From assembly GCF_004151245.1 (NCBI RefSeq), contig NZ_JUIW01000009.1, forward strand, positions 1 through 64,000: a DNA stretch of 64,000 nucleotides, read 5' to 3'. Source of the DNA: Flavobacterium beibuense (lineage in GTDB: Bacteria > Bacteroidota > Bacteroidia > Flavobacteriales > Flavobacteriaceae). Of this stretch, positions 39,538 to 49,151 are shown in pieces (within the stretch, counting starts at the first letter, position 1; each line of letters opens with the position of its first letter). The notes beneath the pieces are model-generated. The model was not told the DNA's origin and ran no database searches. It saw nothing but the letters and a program-made list of their open reading frames with translations. The position numbers and the translations under genes are program-made.

Positions 39538-40933
39538 CAGGTTTGCTTTATTACTGGCTTTAAACTGTATGTTATTTGGGAGTGTTAATGCTCAGGAAAT
39601 AATTAAAGAAGAAGTTGTTCAGGATACAGTTAAACCTGCGCCTAAAAAAGGCAGGTTAAAAGTAGATGGTGTTGTGGCTGTTGTAGGAGATTTTGTGGTT
39701 TTGGATTCTGATATCGATTTGATGTATAAAGAGCTTGAGGCTGAAAAGGTAAATACTAAAGATATTACACGTTGTGAACTGTTAGGAAAGCTTATGGAAG
39801 ACAAACTGTATGCACACCAGGCAATACAGGATAGTATTATTGTAAGTGATGCAGAGGTTAACGAAAGAATGCAGCAGCAGATAGATTTTTTTGTTGAGCG
39901 ATTAGGTTCTGCAGATAAAATGGTAGAATATTTCAAGAAAAAAGATCTGTCATCATTTAAGGATGAGCTTTTTGAGATGATAAAAAATCAGAAACTTACC
40001 GAACAGATGCAGAAAAAAGTAATTGATGAAGTAGAAATTACCCCGGAAGAAGTGAGAATATTCTTCTCTAAATTTGGAGAGGAAGACAGGCCTTTCTTTG
40101 GGGCGGAAATGGAGATAGCACAAATTGTTGTAAAACCGGTGATTTCTGAAGAAGAGAAACAAAAAGTAATAGACAGGCTTAATCAGATTAAGAAGGATGT
40201 TGAAAACGGAGACAGCTTTTATAGTAAAGCAGTATTATATTCGGAAGACCCGGGATCTAGTTCTTCAGGAGGTTTTTACAAAATGACAAGAAAGACTCCG
40301 TTTGTAAAAGAATTTAAGGATGTAGCCTTTAGCCTTGAAGAAGGGGAGATATCAGATCCGGTTGAGACTGAATTTGGTTACCACCTTATCTATGTAGAGA
40401 AAATAAGAGGACAGGAACTTGATGTAAGGCATATATTAATGAAGCCCAAAGTATCTAAGCAGGCAGAAACAGACGCTAAAAATAAAATTGAACATATACG
40501 TCAGCGTATTCTTTCAGGAGAGATATCCTTTGCCGATGCAGCAAGATCTGAGTCGGATGAAAAGGAAACAAGAAACAGCGGAGGTCTTTTAATGAATCCA
40601 AGAACTCTTGAAACACGCTTTGAGCTGACTAACCTGCCATCTGAAATCTACACGAAAGTGTATGAACTTAAAGATGGGGAGATAACTGAACCTTTTAGGG
40701 AAAATGACCCAAGAGCAGGTATTTCATATAAAATCATGTCAGTTGCTAACCGTTATCCGGAACATAAGGCAAGCTACTCTGATGATTACCTTAAAATTAA
40801 AGATCTTGCCCTGAAAGAAAAGCAGATTCTTGAAATTAAAAAATGGTCGGAAGAAAAGATAAAAGAAACCTATGTTAAAATTGCAGAGGAGTATCAAAGC
40901 TGCCAGTTTACTAATAACTGGATGAAAAAATAA
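39521..40933 (+). CDS. SurA-like periplasmic chaperone/peptidyl-prolyl isomerase
   Basis: 470 residues from MKFINNRFALLLALNCMLF (signal peptide, cleavage near NAQ). An upstream ATG would lengthen the overlap. A SurA N-terminal domain (VDGVVAVVGDFVVLDSDID, about 50-170) is followed by two parvulin domains (about 195-300, ending TEFGYHLIYVEKI, and about 305-410, starting VRHILMKP). This architecture is that of SurA, the main chaperone for outer-membrane proteins. It is encoded directly after two related folding factors. Confidence 0.9.
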   Translation: MKFINNRFALLLALNCMLFGSVNAQEIIKEEVVQDTVKPAPKKGRLKVDGVVAVVGDFVVLDSDIDLMYKELEAEKVNTKDITRCELLGKLMEDKLYAHQAIQDSIIVSDAEVNERMQQQIDFFVERLGSADKMVEYFKKKDLSSFKDELFEMIKNQKLTEQMQKKVIDEVEITPEEVRIFFSKFGEEDRPFFGAEMEIAQIVVKPVISEEEKQKVIDRLNQIKKDVENGDSFYSKAVLYSEDPGSSSSGGFYKMTRKTPFVKEFKDVAFSLEEGEISDPVETEFGYHLIYVEKIRGQELDVRHILMKPKVSKQAETDAKNKIEHIRQRILSGEISFADAARSESDEKETRNSGGLLMNPRTLETRFELTNLPSEIYTKVYELKDGEITEPFRENDPRAGISYKIMSVANRYPEHKASYSDDYLKIKDLALKEKQILEIKKWSEEKIKETYVKIAEEYQSCQFTNNWMKK

Positions 40934-41033
40934 TCATAAGGTATTTCCTGTATTTTTAGGTTAGCACTAAAAATATTTTTAAGTTTGGAGTTACGGATTG
41001 TCCCTAATTAAAACTTTAATCCATTAACCATTT

Positions 41034-41987
41034 ATGTCAGACGTAGCAGCGATACAGGATTTAGTGCAGAAACAAGCGGCACTGAAAAAAGAAATTGCAA
41101 AAATAATTGTAGGTCAGGAAGAAGTAGTAAATCAAATTGTACTTAGCATTTTTGCCGGAGGACATGCGCTTCTTGTAGGAGTACCAGGGCTGGCTAAAAC
41201 ATTAATGGTTAATACAATTTCTCAGGCATTAGGGCTTGATTTTAAACGTATACAGTTTACACCCGATTTGATGCCTTCTGATATATTAGGTAGTGAGATA
41301 CTCGATGAGAACAGACAGTTTAAGTTTATAAAGGGACCTGTCTTCTCTAATATTATTTTAGCGGATGAGATAAACCGTACACCACCTAAAACACAGGCAG
41401 CGCTACTGGAAGCAATGCAGGAAAAGGCAGTTACTATTGCCGGGCACCATCATAAACTTTCGCTTCCTTATTTTGTACTTGCTACACAAAACCCTATTGA
41501 GCAGGAGGGAACTTATCCTCTTCCTGAAGCGCAGTTGGACCGTTTTATGTTTGCAATAAAGCTAGACTATCCTACTTTTGAAGAGGAGGTTCAGGTGGTG
41601 AAAAGTACAACTGCAGATACTACACAAACAATAAACCCTTTATTTACGGCTAATGAAATATTAGAGTTTCAGCATCTTATCAGGAGAATTCCTGTTGCTG
41701 ATAATGTAATTGAATATGCAGTTAAACTGGTAAGTAAAACAAGGCCGGATAATGTGTATGCTGATGATTATGTTAAAAACTATCTGGATTGGGGTGCAGG
41801 GCCAAGGGCTTCTCAAAATCTTATTTTGGCAGCAAAAACACATTCTGCACTAAACGGTAAATATTCACCGGATATTGAAGATGTTCAGGCAGTTGCTACA
41901 GGAATATTAAGGCATAGGATTATAAAGAATTATAAGGCTGACGCCGAAGGGATTACCGAAGAAATGATAATTAAAAAGCTGTTTTAA
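41034..41987 (+). CDS. MoxR family AAA+ ATPase
   Basis: 317 residues. Walker A is GVPGLAKT, Walker B is ILADEINR, and sensor 1 lies in VLATQNPIEQEGTYPLPEAQLDRF, the classic MoxR signature. MoxR proteins act as chaperones, often for von Willebrand factor A proteins encoded beside them. No such gene follows here. A TAAGTTTG -7 box is at 40980-40987. The last codons and the stop lie inside a terminator hairpin. Confidence 0.93.
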   Translation: MSDVAAIQDLVQKQAALKKEIAKIIVGQEEVVNQIVLSIFAGGHALLVGVPGLAKTLMVNTISQALGLDFKRIQFTPDLMPSDILGSEILDENRQFKFIKGPVFSNIILADEINRTPPKTQAALLEAMQEKAVTIAGHHHKLSLPYFVLATQNPIEQEGTYPLPEAQLDRFMFAIKLDYPTFEEEVQVVKSTTADTTQTINPLFTANEILEFQHLIRRIPVADNVIEYAVKLVSKTRPDNVYADDYVKNYLDWGAGPRASQNLILAAKTHSALNGKYSPDIEDVQAVATGILRHRIIKNYKADAEGITEEMIIKKLF

Positions 41988-41999
41988 ACAGCTTTTTTT
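41973..41999 (+). terminator. Terminator overlapping the MoxR stop codon
   Basis: AAAAAGCTG-ttttaaa-CAGCTTTTTTT. The TAA stop codon is in the loop, and a T run follows the stem. Confidence 0.85.
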
Positions 42000-42139
42000 A
42001 TTTATGACTTGTTTTTGTGAGAAATTCTTTAAACTCACTCAATTGTTATTAAATTGTTAATAAAAAGTGAATACTTTTTAACAATGTTCAGGTAAAAGTT
42101 TCGTTTTATATTATATATTTACACTGCATCTGTATAAAT

Positions 42140-42508
42140 ATGAAAAAATTACTTGAAACAATCCCTGAGTTCTATTATATAGGACTGGGAGCCTTTACGA
42201 TTATTAATGATTATTATACAAACGGGTATAATAATTATTTAGCTCTCTTAATTACCTGGTTAATTTTCCTACAGGTTTTCTACAAACATAAATTGTTAGG
42301 ACTTTTATATGGTAATGTGCTGACTTTATTTTCGGTTTATATGCTGTTGAATGCGTTTTCTGGTTATAGGGAATCAGGTTCTTCCACACAGCTTATTTTT
42401 AATGTTATTGTATTTGGAGCAGGCTTTTTAATGGCTGTCGCAATGGTTTATAAATATGCCGTTGCAGAATCCAGATATAATGAGAACGAGCTTACCATAA
42501 CTTATTAA
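42140..42508 (+). CDS. Small integral membrane protein of unknown function
   Basis: 122 residues with about four hydrophobic segments (about 12-25, 33-48, 52-72, 82-103), so it is probably an inner-membrane protein. No family is recognised. It is a single-gene unit, preceded by a TATATTTA box (about 42113-42120) and followed by a strong terminator. Confidence 0.65.
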   Translation: MKKLLETIPEFYYIGLGAFTIINDYYTNGYNNYLALLITWLIFLQVFYKHKLLGLLYGNVLTLFSVYMLLNAFSGYRESGSSTQLIFNVIVFGAGFLMAVAMVYKYAVAESRYNENELTITY

Positions 42509-42530
42509 TTAAGTTTAATTTAAATGATAT

Positions 42531-42567
42531 AAAAGCTATTTCTGTATATCAGGAATGGCTTTTTTTT
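42531..42567 (+). terminator. Rho-independent terminator
   Basis: AAAAGCTATTTCTG pairs with CAGGAATGGCTTTT over 14 bp (two G-U pairs) around TATAT, followed by a T run. Confidence 0.85.
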
Positions 42568-42791
42568 ATTTTATAAGGTGCTTTTTTTTCAAATTAGCAA
42601 TATAGAGTGAAAAAATTAAGAATTCCTAAATATTTGGGTTAACTTCTTAATTTTATTGTGATATCTGTATTATAATAGAATGTTTATAAATAATTATTCT
42701 CAGAAATTAAAGAATCAATAAAAATTTTTTAATTGATAGAAGAATCAGTAAATTTACACACTTTTTACAAACGAACATTAATATACTTATT

Positions 42792-45056
42792 ATGGCTTTT
42801 GATATTGAAATGATCAAAAAGGTGTATGAGAACATGGCAGAGCGTGTTGATAAAGCGCGTGAGCTTGTAGGTCGTCCTCTTACACTTTCTGAAAAGATTT
42901 TATATTCCCACCTGTGGGAAGGTGTGCCTTCACAGGCTTTTACAAGAGGTAAAGACTATGTGGATTTTGCTCCGGACAGGGTAGCTTGTCAGGATGCTAC
43001 AGCTCAAATGGCTTTATTACAGTTTATGCATGCAGGAAAAAGTAAAGTTGCTGTTCCTACTACTGTACACTGTGATCACCTTATCCAGGCAAAAATTGAT
43101 GCAAAAACCGACTTAAAACGTGCTAAAGAGCAAAGTAATGAGGTTTTTGATTTCCTTTCTTCTATCTCAAACAAATATGGTATTGGTTTCTGGAAACCGG
43201 GTGCAGGTATTATTCACCAGGTAGTTTTAGAAAACTATGCTTTCCCAGGAGGTATGATGATTGGTACTGACTCTCACACGGTAAATGCAGGTGGTTTAGG
43301 TATGCTTGCAATTGGTGTGGGTGGTGCTGATGCCGTAGATGTAATGTCAGGTATGGCATGGGAGCTTAAATTCCCTAAATTAATTGGTGTTAAGTTAACC
43401 GGTAAATTATCAGGTTGGACTGCACCTAAAGACGTAATCCTTAAAGTTGCCGGAATCCTTACTGTAAAAGGTGGTACCGGTGCTGTAATAGAATATTTTG
43501 GTGAAGGTGCAAAAGCAATGTCTTGTACTGGTAAAGGTACTATCTGTAACATGGGTGCAGAGGTAGGTGCTACTACTTCTACATTTGGTTATGATGAGTC
43601 TATGGACCGTTACCTAAGAGCTACAAACAGAGCTGATGTTGCTGACGCAGCTAAATCTGTTGCTAAATACCTTACTGCTGATGATGAGGTTTATGCTAAC
43701 CCGGAGCAGTACTTTGATCAGGTAATTGAAATTAACCTTTCGGAGCTTGAGCCACACTTAAATGGTCCTTTCACTCCGGATTTAGCTACTCCTATCTCTA
43801 AAATGAGAGAAGAGGCTGTTAAGAATGACTGGCCTTTACAGGTGCAGGTAGGACTTATCGGTTCATGTACTAACTCTTCTTACGAAGATATTTCACGTTC
43901 TGCTTCTCTTGCAAAACAGGTTGCTGATAAAAAGCTTAAGACTAAAGCTAAATTCACGATCACTCCTGGTTCTGAAGTGGTACGTTATACTATAGAACGC
44001 GATGGTTTTATCGATACTTTTGATAAGATTGGTGCTACAGTATTTGCTAATGCCTGCGGACCATGTATTGGTATGTGGGATCGTGAAGGTGCTGAAAAAG
44101 AAGAAAGAAATACTATCGTTCACTCGTTTAACAGAAACTTCTCTAAACGTGCCGATGGTAACCCTAATACATTAGCTTTCGTTGGATCTCCTGAGCTTGT
44201 AACAGCTCTTGCTATTGCAGGTGATTTAGGATTTAACCCGCTTACTGATAAACTTATCAATGAGGATGGTGAAGAAGTAATGCTTGACGAGCCAACAGGA
44301 AACGAACTTCCTCCAAAAGGATTTGATGCTGAAGATCCTGGGTATCAGGCTCCGGCAGTAGACGGTTCTAAAGTTCAGGTTGTTGTTAGTCCTGAGTCTG
44401 AGCGTCTTCAGCTTTTAGCTCCTTTCACTCCTTGGGATGGTGAGAATATTATAGGTGCAAAACTGCTTATTAAAGCGTTTGGAAAATGTACTACAGATCA
44501 CATCTCTATGGCTGGTCCTTGGTTACGTTTCCGTGGTCACCTTGATAATATTTCTAACAACATGTTAATTGGTGCTGTAAACGCTTTCAATATGAAAACA
44601 AATTCAGTGAAAAACGAATTAACAGGTGAGTATGATGCAGTTCCTGCTGTACAACGTGATTACAAAGCTGCAGGTGTTCCTTCTGTTGTTGTGGGTGACC
44701 ATAACTACGGTGAAGGTTCTTCTCGTGAGCATGCTGCAATGGAGCCAAGACACCTTGGTGTAAGAGCAGTACTTGTAAAATCGTTTGCACGTATTCACGA
44801 AACAAACCTTAAAAAACAAGGTATGCTTGCGTTAACTTTTGCTAACGAAGCAGATTATGATAAAATCCAGGAGGGTGATACTTTCAACTTTGTTGACCTT
44901 AAAGAGTTTGCTCCTAACAAGCAACTTACTTTAGAAGTTATTCACAAAGATGGATCTAAAGATGTAATCATGGCTAACCACTCATACAACGAAGGTCAAA
45001 TTGGCTGGTTTGTAGCTGGTTCTGCTCTAAACCTTATCGCTGCGGCTAACGCATAA
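42792..45056 (+). CDS. Aconitate hydratase (mitochondrial type)
   Basis: 754 residues. It isomerises citrate to isocitrate in the TCA cycle using a [4Fe-4S] cluster. Cluster ligands are the Cys in [10 protein letters not shown] and the two Cys in ACGPCIG. DSHT ([10 protein letters not shown]) and the swivel-domain motif [15 protein letters not shown] are present. The length and sequence resemble mitochondrial aconitase rather than AcnB or the ~890-residue AcnA. The 283 bp upstream are AT-rich with no clear -33 element. A terminator follows. Confidence 0.96.
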   Translation: MAFDIEMIKKVYENMAERVDKARELVGRPLTLSEKILYSHLWEGVPSQAFTRGKDYVDFAPDRVACQDATAQMALLQFMHAGKSKVAVPTTVHCDHLIQAKIDAKTDLKRAKEQSNEVFDFLSSISNKYGIGFWKPGAGIIHQVVLENYAFPGGMMIGTDSHTVNAGGLGMLAIGVGGADAVDVMSGMAWELKFPKLIGVKLTGKLSGWTAPKDVILKVAGILTVKGGTGAVIEYFGEGAKAMSCTGKGTICNMGAEVGATTSTFGYDESMDRYLRATNRADVADAAKSVAKYLTADDEVYANPEQYFDQVIEINLSELEPHLNGPFTPDLATPISKMREEAVKNDWPLQVQVGLIGSCTNSSYEDISRSASLAKQVADKKLKTKAKFTITPGSEVVRYTIERDGFIDTFDKIGATVFANACGPCIGMWDREGAEKEERNTIVHSFNRNFSKRADGNPNTLAFVGSPELVTALAIAGDLGFNPLTDKLINEDGEEVMLDEPTGNELPPKGFDAEDPGYQAPAVDGSKVQVVVSPESERLQLLAPFTPWDGENIIGAKLLIKAFGKCTTDHISMAGPWLRFRGHLDNISNNMLIGAVNAFNMKTNSVKNELTGEYDAVPAVQRDYKAAGVPSVVVGDHNYGEGSSREHAAMEPRHLGVRAVLVKSFARIHETNLKKQGMLALTFANEADYDKIQEGDTFNFVDLKEFAPNKQLTLEVIHKDGSKDVIMANHSYNEGQIGWFVAGSALNLIAAANA

Positions 45057-45083
45057 TTAAGGTAAAGAAATAGTAATAATAGA

Positions 45084-45111
45084 AACTCCCGGCTTGTCCG
45101 GGAGTTTTTTT
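45084..45111 (+). terminator. Rho-independent terminator after aconitase
   Basis: AACTCCCGG-cttgt-CCGGGAGTT, followed by a T run. Confidence 0.9.
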
Positions 45112-45155
45112 ATGCTTTCTGGTTTTGTTATAACTATTGATTCATAAAAGGCATA

Positions 45156-45184
45156 AAAAAAACCGGCCTTTTGGGCCGGCTTTT
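45156..45184 (-). terminator. Rho-independent terminator after GAPDH
   Basis: AAAACCGGCC-tttt-GGGCCGGCTTTT. On the minus strand the stem is followed by a T run. Confidence 0.85.
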
Positions 45185-45215
45185 CCAGTTGCGTTTCCGC
45201 AGCTGTCCGCATCTA

Positions 45216-46664
45216 TTAATAATAAGTGTACCTCCTTACTTTGGCGATGTATTTAGCCAGGCGTATTACCTGGTGGCTGTAACCGTATTCGTTATCATAC
45301 CATACATATAATACAATGTTCTTACCATCTGCAGAAACGATTGTAGCGTTGCTGTCATAAATTGAAGGAGCAGATGTTCCAACAATATCAGACGATACAA
45401 GTTCATTGTTTAAAGAATATTTAATTTGCTCTACAAGTTCACCTTCAAGAGCGTAATGTTTCATGATGTTGTTTATTTCCTCAACAGAAGTTTCTTTGTT
45501 TACTTCAAGGTTAAGTACTACAAGTGATCCGTTTGGAACCGGTACACGAATAGCGTTTGAAGTAAGTTTACCTGCTAATGAAGGAAGTGCTTTTGCAACT
45601 GCACTGCCTGCACCTGTTTCTGTAATAACCATATTAAGGGCAGCAGCTCTGCCACGACGGTATTTCTTGTGCATGTTATCCACAAGATTTTGGTCGTTAG
45701 TGTAAGCGTGAATAGTTTCTAAGTGGCCTTTTACTACTCCTAAAGTATCTTCTACGGCTTTTAGGATAGGGGTAATGGCATTAGTTGTACAAGAAGCCGC
45801 AGAATAAATATCTACTTCTTCAGGATTATATTCATTATGGTTTACACCGTAAACAATGTTTGGTACACCTTTACCGGGAGCTGTTAATAAAACTTTCTCA
45901 ACACCGTTAGACGATAAGTGACGTCTTAAAGCCTCCTCGTTAGTAAATGCTCCGGTATTGTCTATTAAAAGGGCGTTTTCAATTCCGTATTTAGTGTAAT
46001 CAATATCTTCAGGAGCGTTTGCAGTTATCATGTGAACGGTAGTTCCGTTAATGATAAGTGCGTTGTTTTCTGCGTCAGCTGTAACAGATCCCTGGAAATC
46101 TCCGTGGATAGAGTCGCATCTTAAAAGAGATGCTCTTTTCTCTAAAAGAACAGCGTCATTTTTATCGCGGGTAACAATAGCTCTTAAACGTAGCTGGTTA
46201 CCTTTGCCTATTTTAGACATCATTTCGCGGGCAAGTAAACGTCCTATGCGTCCAAAACCATAAAGAACAACATCTTTAGGTTGTATGTTTTTACTTTGTC
46301 TGGCGTCTTTTAACTTGTCTACAACAAAAGCTGTAGCGTCGTTGTATTTGTCATCTTCAAGGTGGTACTCATAAGTAAGCTTACCTATGTCAATACGCGA
46401 TGGTGGTAAATCCAATGACTGTATTGCACGCGCTATCTCTACCGAATCAAAAACATTTATTGGTTTCTGTACAAACTCACCAGCATATTCATGCAGGTTA
46501 ATGATATCGCTAACGTTTCTGTCGATAAGTTGATTTCTGAATAAAACAAGCTCAATCGACTTGTCGTACCACAGGTCGCTAACGATTTTAATGAATTCTA
46601 CACCTGCCCTGCGTCTGTCAGCCTGGAAGGAGAGTTCCTTTTCATATAAAACATTATTGTTCAT
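45216..46664 (-). CDS. Glyceraldehyde-3-phosphate dehydrogenase, long form
   Basis: 482 residues, about 150 longer than ordinary GAPDH. The extra N-terminal ~125 residues are predominantly helical with no recognised domain. The NAD-binding GFGRIGRL follows at about 135, the catalytic Cys in SAASCTTNAITP near 292, and the family end WYDNEYGYSHQVIRL. It interconverts glyceraldehyde-3-phosphate and 1,3-bisphosphoglycerate. Long GAPDH variants of this kind occur in Bacteroidota; whether it works in glycolysis or gluconeogenesis cannot be read from the sequence. Confidence 0.92.
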   Translation of the reverse strand: MNNNVLYEKELSFQADRRRAGVEFIKIVSDLWYDKSIELVLFRNQLIDRNVSDIINLHEYAGEFVQKPINVFDSVEIARAIQSLDLPPSRIDIGKLTYEYHLEDDKYNDATAFVVDKLKDARQSKNIQPKDVVLYGFGRIGRLLAREMMSKIGKGNQLRLRAIVTRDKNDAVLLEKRASLLRCDSIHGDFQGSVTADAENNALIINGTTVHMITANAPEDIDYTKYGIENALLIDNTGAFTNEEALRRHLSSNGVEKVLLTAPGKGVPNIVYGVNHNEYNPEEVDIYSAASCTTNAITPILKAVEDTLGVVKGHLETIHAYTNDQNLVDNMHKKYRRGRAAALNMVITETGAGSAVAKALPSLAGKLTSNAIRVPVPNGSLVVLNLEVNKETSVEEINNIMKHYALEGELVEQIKYSLNNELVSSDIVGTSAPSIYDSNATIVSADGKNIVLYVWYDNEYGYSHQVIRLAKYIAKVRRYTYY

Positions 46665-47009
46665 GAAGATAGAAAATATTTAGTGTGTTATTTGTTTGCA
46701 AAAATATATATTTCAAACGTTTTCGTAAAAATTTTTTTCAATGTTTTTTACTTATTTTTAAAATATCACTAATGAAGTTAAAACAATGATGATAATTAAA
46801 TATATAATAGAGGAGTGTAAACTATTGTTATAGAATTCCTGTGTTTTGATGTTTTTGTGTTAAGGTAAAGTTATGTGTTGTGAAATTTTTATTGATTTTT
46901 TCTCTTAATATGTAATCTGAATACTTTAACTGTTTTAAAATGAGTGTTTTATAGTGTTTTTTGTTAAAAAAAATATTAACTTTAACGCTTAATGCTAAAA
47001 AAAGATATT
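46665..47009. other. AT-rich intergenic region with divergent promoters
   Basis: 345 bp between GAPDH (-) and the type A cargo gene (+). TATTTTTG on the minus strand (46706-46699) and TAACTTTA on the plus strand (46977-46984) are -7 candidates. Neither has a well-spaced TTG. No small gene was seen. Confidence 0.45.
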
Positions 47010-49076
47010 ATGAAAACACGCCTACCTTTATTTTTGTATGGCTTTTTATTTGTGCTGTTAACGTTCTTTTCTCAAAAGACTTATGCACAAATCAATTACT
47101 ACGAAGGTTTTGAAAATTTTGATTACGAATGGAGTGATTCAGATTTTGATTACGACTGGTTTCCCTGTTCAGGAGGATATTCATGGACAGGTAATTTTTA
47201 TGTTTATGACGGTGAGGATGTCTATACGGCAGAGACTATTTCGCCTTCTGTAGGAACATCCACCGGGGGAGAAACTACATTGACATATAGCTATAGCCTG
47301 CTTGACTGGGATACAGAAGAGGCTATGCCAAACTCTCCTTCATGGGGTAATTTTACTGTACAGTATAGTTCTTCTGCAACAGGACCATGGACATTATTGG
47401 AAACAGTATCTCCGTCCAATCACGTTGTATCTGATGACTGTGCACAAAGAACAGTGACTTTTACTCCGCCTGCAGGAGAAGTTTATTTAAGGTTTTTTGC
47501 TACACCGGGTCCTGTGCCGGGTCCTGATGGTTTTATAGATGTGCTTCTTAATATTGATGAAGTGTTTGTTGTAGAAAGCTTAGGAGACTGTATAGGTACA
47601 CCTGCTGCCTCAAATACGGTTTCATCTACGGTATTTGCATGTAATACAGAAACTATTAATTTATCCTTATCGGATGAGTACAATTATTCAGGTTTAAGCT
47701 TTCAGTGGCAATCTTCTGATGACGGAGTAGAATATACTGATGTTGCCACCGGAGGGGAAGCAAAGACATATAGTACAACACAAACGGCTAACACATGGTA
47801 TCAGGCTGTTGTAACTTGTAATGCAAGTGGAGAGTCGGTTACCAGTACACCTATTGAAGTGGTTTCGAGTGGACTTGCCTGTAATTGTGATATTGACTTT
47901 GACGGAGCTGTTGAGCCGATAACACTAGTAAATTTTGCAGGTATTAACAATGTTACCTCTGCAGAAGTGGACGGAACTCCGGGAGTAGAAAATTTTGCTT
48001 CCCTTACGCCGGGAGAAGTAGTGCCTGGGCAAACTTATACCATTATCTTAGAGGGTAATACCGATGGTGATTATGAAAATTATTTTACTGTATTTATTGA
48101 CTTTAACCAAAATGGTGATTTTGGTGATGAAGGGGAAAGCTTTGAAGCCGGTTTTGTTTCAGATTCAGATGGTGAGGATGGCCAGCAGGCAACAGCTTCT
48201 ATAACTATTCCGGTTGACGCCATGACGGGTGTTACCTATATGAGGGTTCTTAAATTATTTGATGCTTATGCTGATGACCCATGTTCAAGTGATGCAGGAG
48301 AAGGGTATGGACAGGCAGAGGATTATCTTTTAAATATATTATGTGAAACTCAGGCACCTGACGCAGATGCTAATCAGACATTATGCTCAGGCTCTGTAGT
48401 TGCAGATTTAATGGCTGAAGGAGATGTTGTTATTTGGTATAATGATGAAGAAGGGGGAGAGGCACTAGCCGATACCGATGTTCTTGCGGAAGGTATTTAT
48501 TATGCGGCACAAATGCCTGATGGCGGTTGCGAAAGTGCGTTAAGAACAGCTGTAGCTGTTACGTTAACTGTTGTTCCGCCACCTACAGGTGATGCAGAAC
48601 AGGAATTTGATAATGATCCGGATATGCTGGATTATCCTACTGTAAGCGAAATTGAAGTGGAAATTCTGGAAGGTGCTACTGTAAACTGGTACGAATCTGA
48701 AGAGGATGCTTTAGCAGGAGAAAATGCTCTTTCGGGAGATACACAAATTATGGCTGATGGTACTTATTATATAACACAAACTATAGATGGGTGTGAGAGT
48801 GTTCCGTTCATGGTAGGTGTATTGTTAGGAAATGAAGATTTTGCGTTTGGCTCTTTTAAATATTATCCAAACCCTGTAGATAATATGTTATACATGTCTT
48901 ACACCAGTACTATAACGAATATTGAAGTTTACAATTTGGTTGGACAGCAGATTATAGCGAAAAATTATGCTGTAAATGATGTTCAGTTAGATATGTCAGG
49001 CTTATCAGCCGGTACTTATTTGGTTAAGGTTATTACGGGTGATGCTACGAAAACTATAAAAATTGCTAAAAAGTAA
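47010..49076 (+). CDS. Secreted GEVED-domain protein with T9SS type A sorting domain
   Basis: 688 residues from MKTRLPLFLYGFLFVLLTF (signal peptide, cleavage near YAQ). ATG 46992 is an alternative start. A jellyroll-like N-terminal domain (about 25-195) precedes an Ig-like domain (about 205-300) and a GEVED domain (about 325-445; FTVFIDFNQNGDFGDEGE ... AEDYLLNI). Two Ig-like segments follow with the WY-x-ATGG-like pattern. The end is a type A sorting domain (FKYYPNPVDNMLYMS, IEVYNLVGQQI, LSAGTYLVKV). It is exported by T9SS and probably surface-attached. Function unknown, possibly adhesion. Confidence 0.87.
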   Translation: MKTRLPLFLYGFLFVLLTFFSQKTYAQINYYEGFENFDYEWSDSDFDYDWFPCSGGYSWTGNFYVYDGEDVYTAETISPSVGTSTGGETTLTYSYSLLDWDTEEAMPNSPSWGNFTVQYSSSATGPWTLLETVSPSNHVVSDDCAQRTVTFTPPAGEVYLRFFATPGPVPGPDGFIDVLLNIDEVFVVESLGDCIGTPAASNTVSSTVFACNTETINLSLSDEYNYSGLSFQWQSSDDGVEYTDVATGGEAKTYSTTQTANTWYQAVVTCNASGESVTSTPIEVVSSGLACNCDIDFDGAVEPITLVNFAGINNVTSAEVDGTPGVENFASLTPGEVVPGQTYTIILEGNTDGDYENYFTVFIDFNQNGDFGDEGESFEAGFVSDSDGEDGQQATASITIPVDAMTGVTYMRVLKLFDAYADDPCSSDAGEGYGQAEDYLLNILCETQAPDADANQTLCSGSVVADLMAEGDVVIWYNDEEGGEALADTDVLAEGIYYAAQMPDGGCESALRTAVAVTLTVVPPPTGDAEQEFDNDPDMLDYPTVSEIEVEILEGATVNWYESEEDALAGENALSGDTQIMADGTYYITQTIDGCESVPFMVGVLLGNEDFAFGSFKYYPNPVDNMLYMSYTSTITNIEVYNLVGQQIIAKNYAVNDVQLDMSGLSAGTYLVKVITGDATKTIKIAKK

Positions 49077-49102
49077 AAAGAAAATTAATTATTGTTAAGG
49101 GA

Positions 49103-49130
49103 AAAAAGGGACGCTTATGCGTCCCTTTTT
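49103..49130 (+). terminator. Bidirectional terminator between convergent T9SS cargo genes
   Basis: AAAAAGGGACGC-ttat-GCGTCCCTTTTT, with T runs on both strands. Confidence 0.9.
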
Positions 49131-49151
49131 GTTTTTTAAGTATATCTATTG

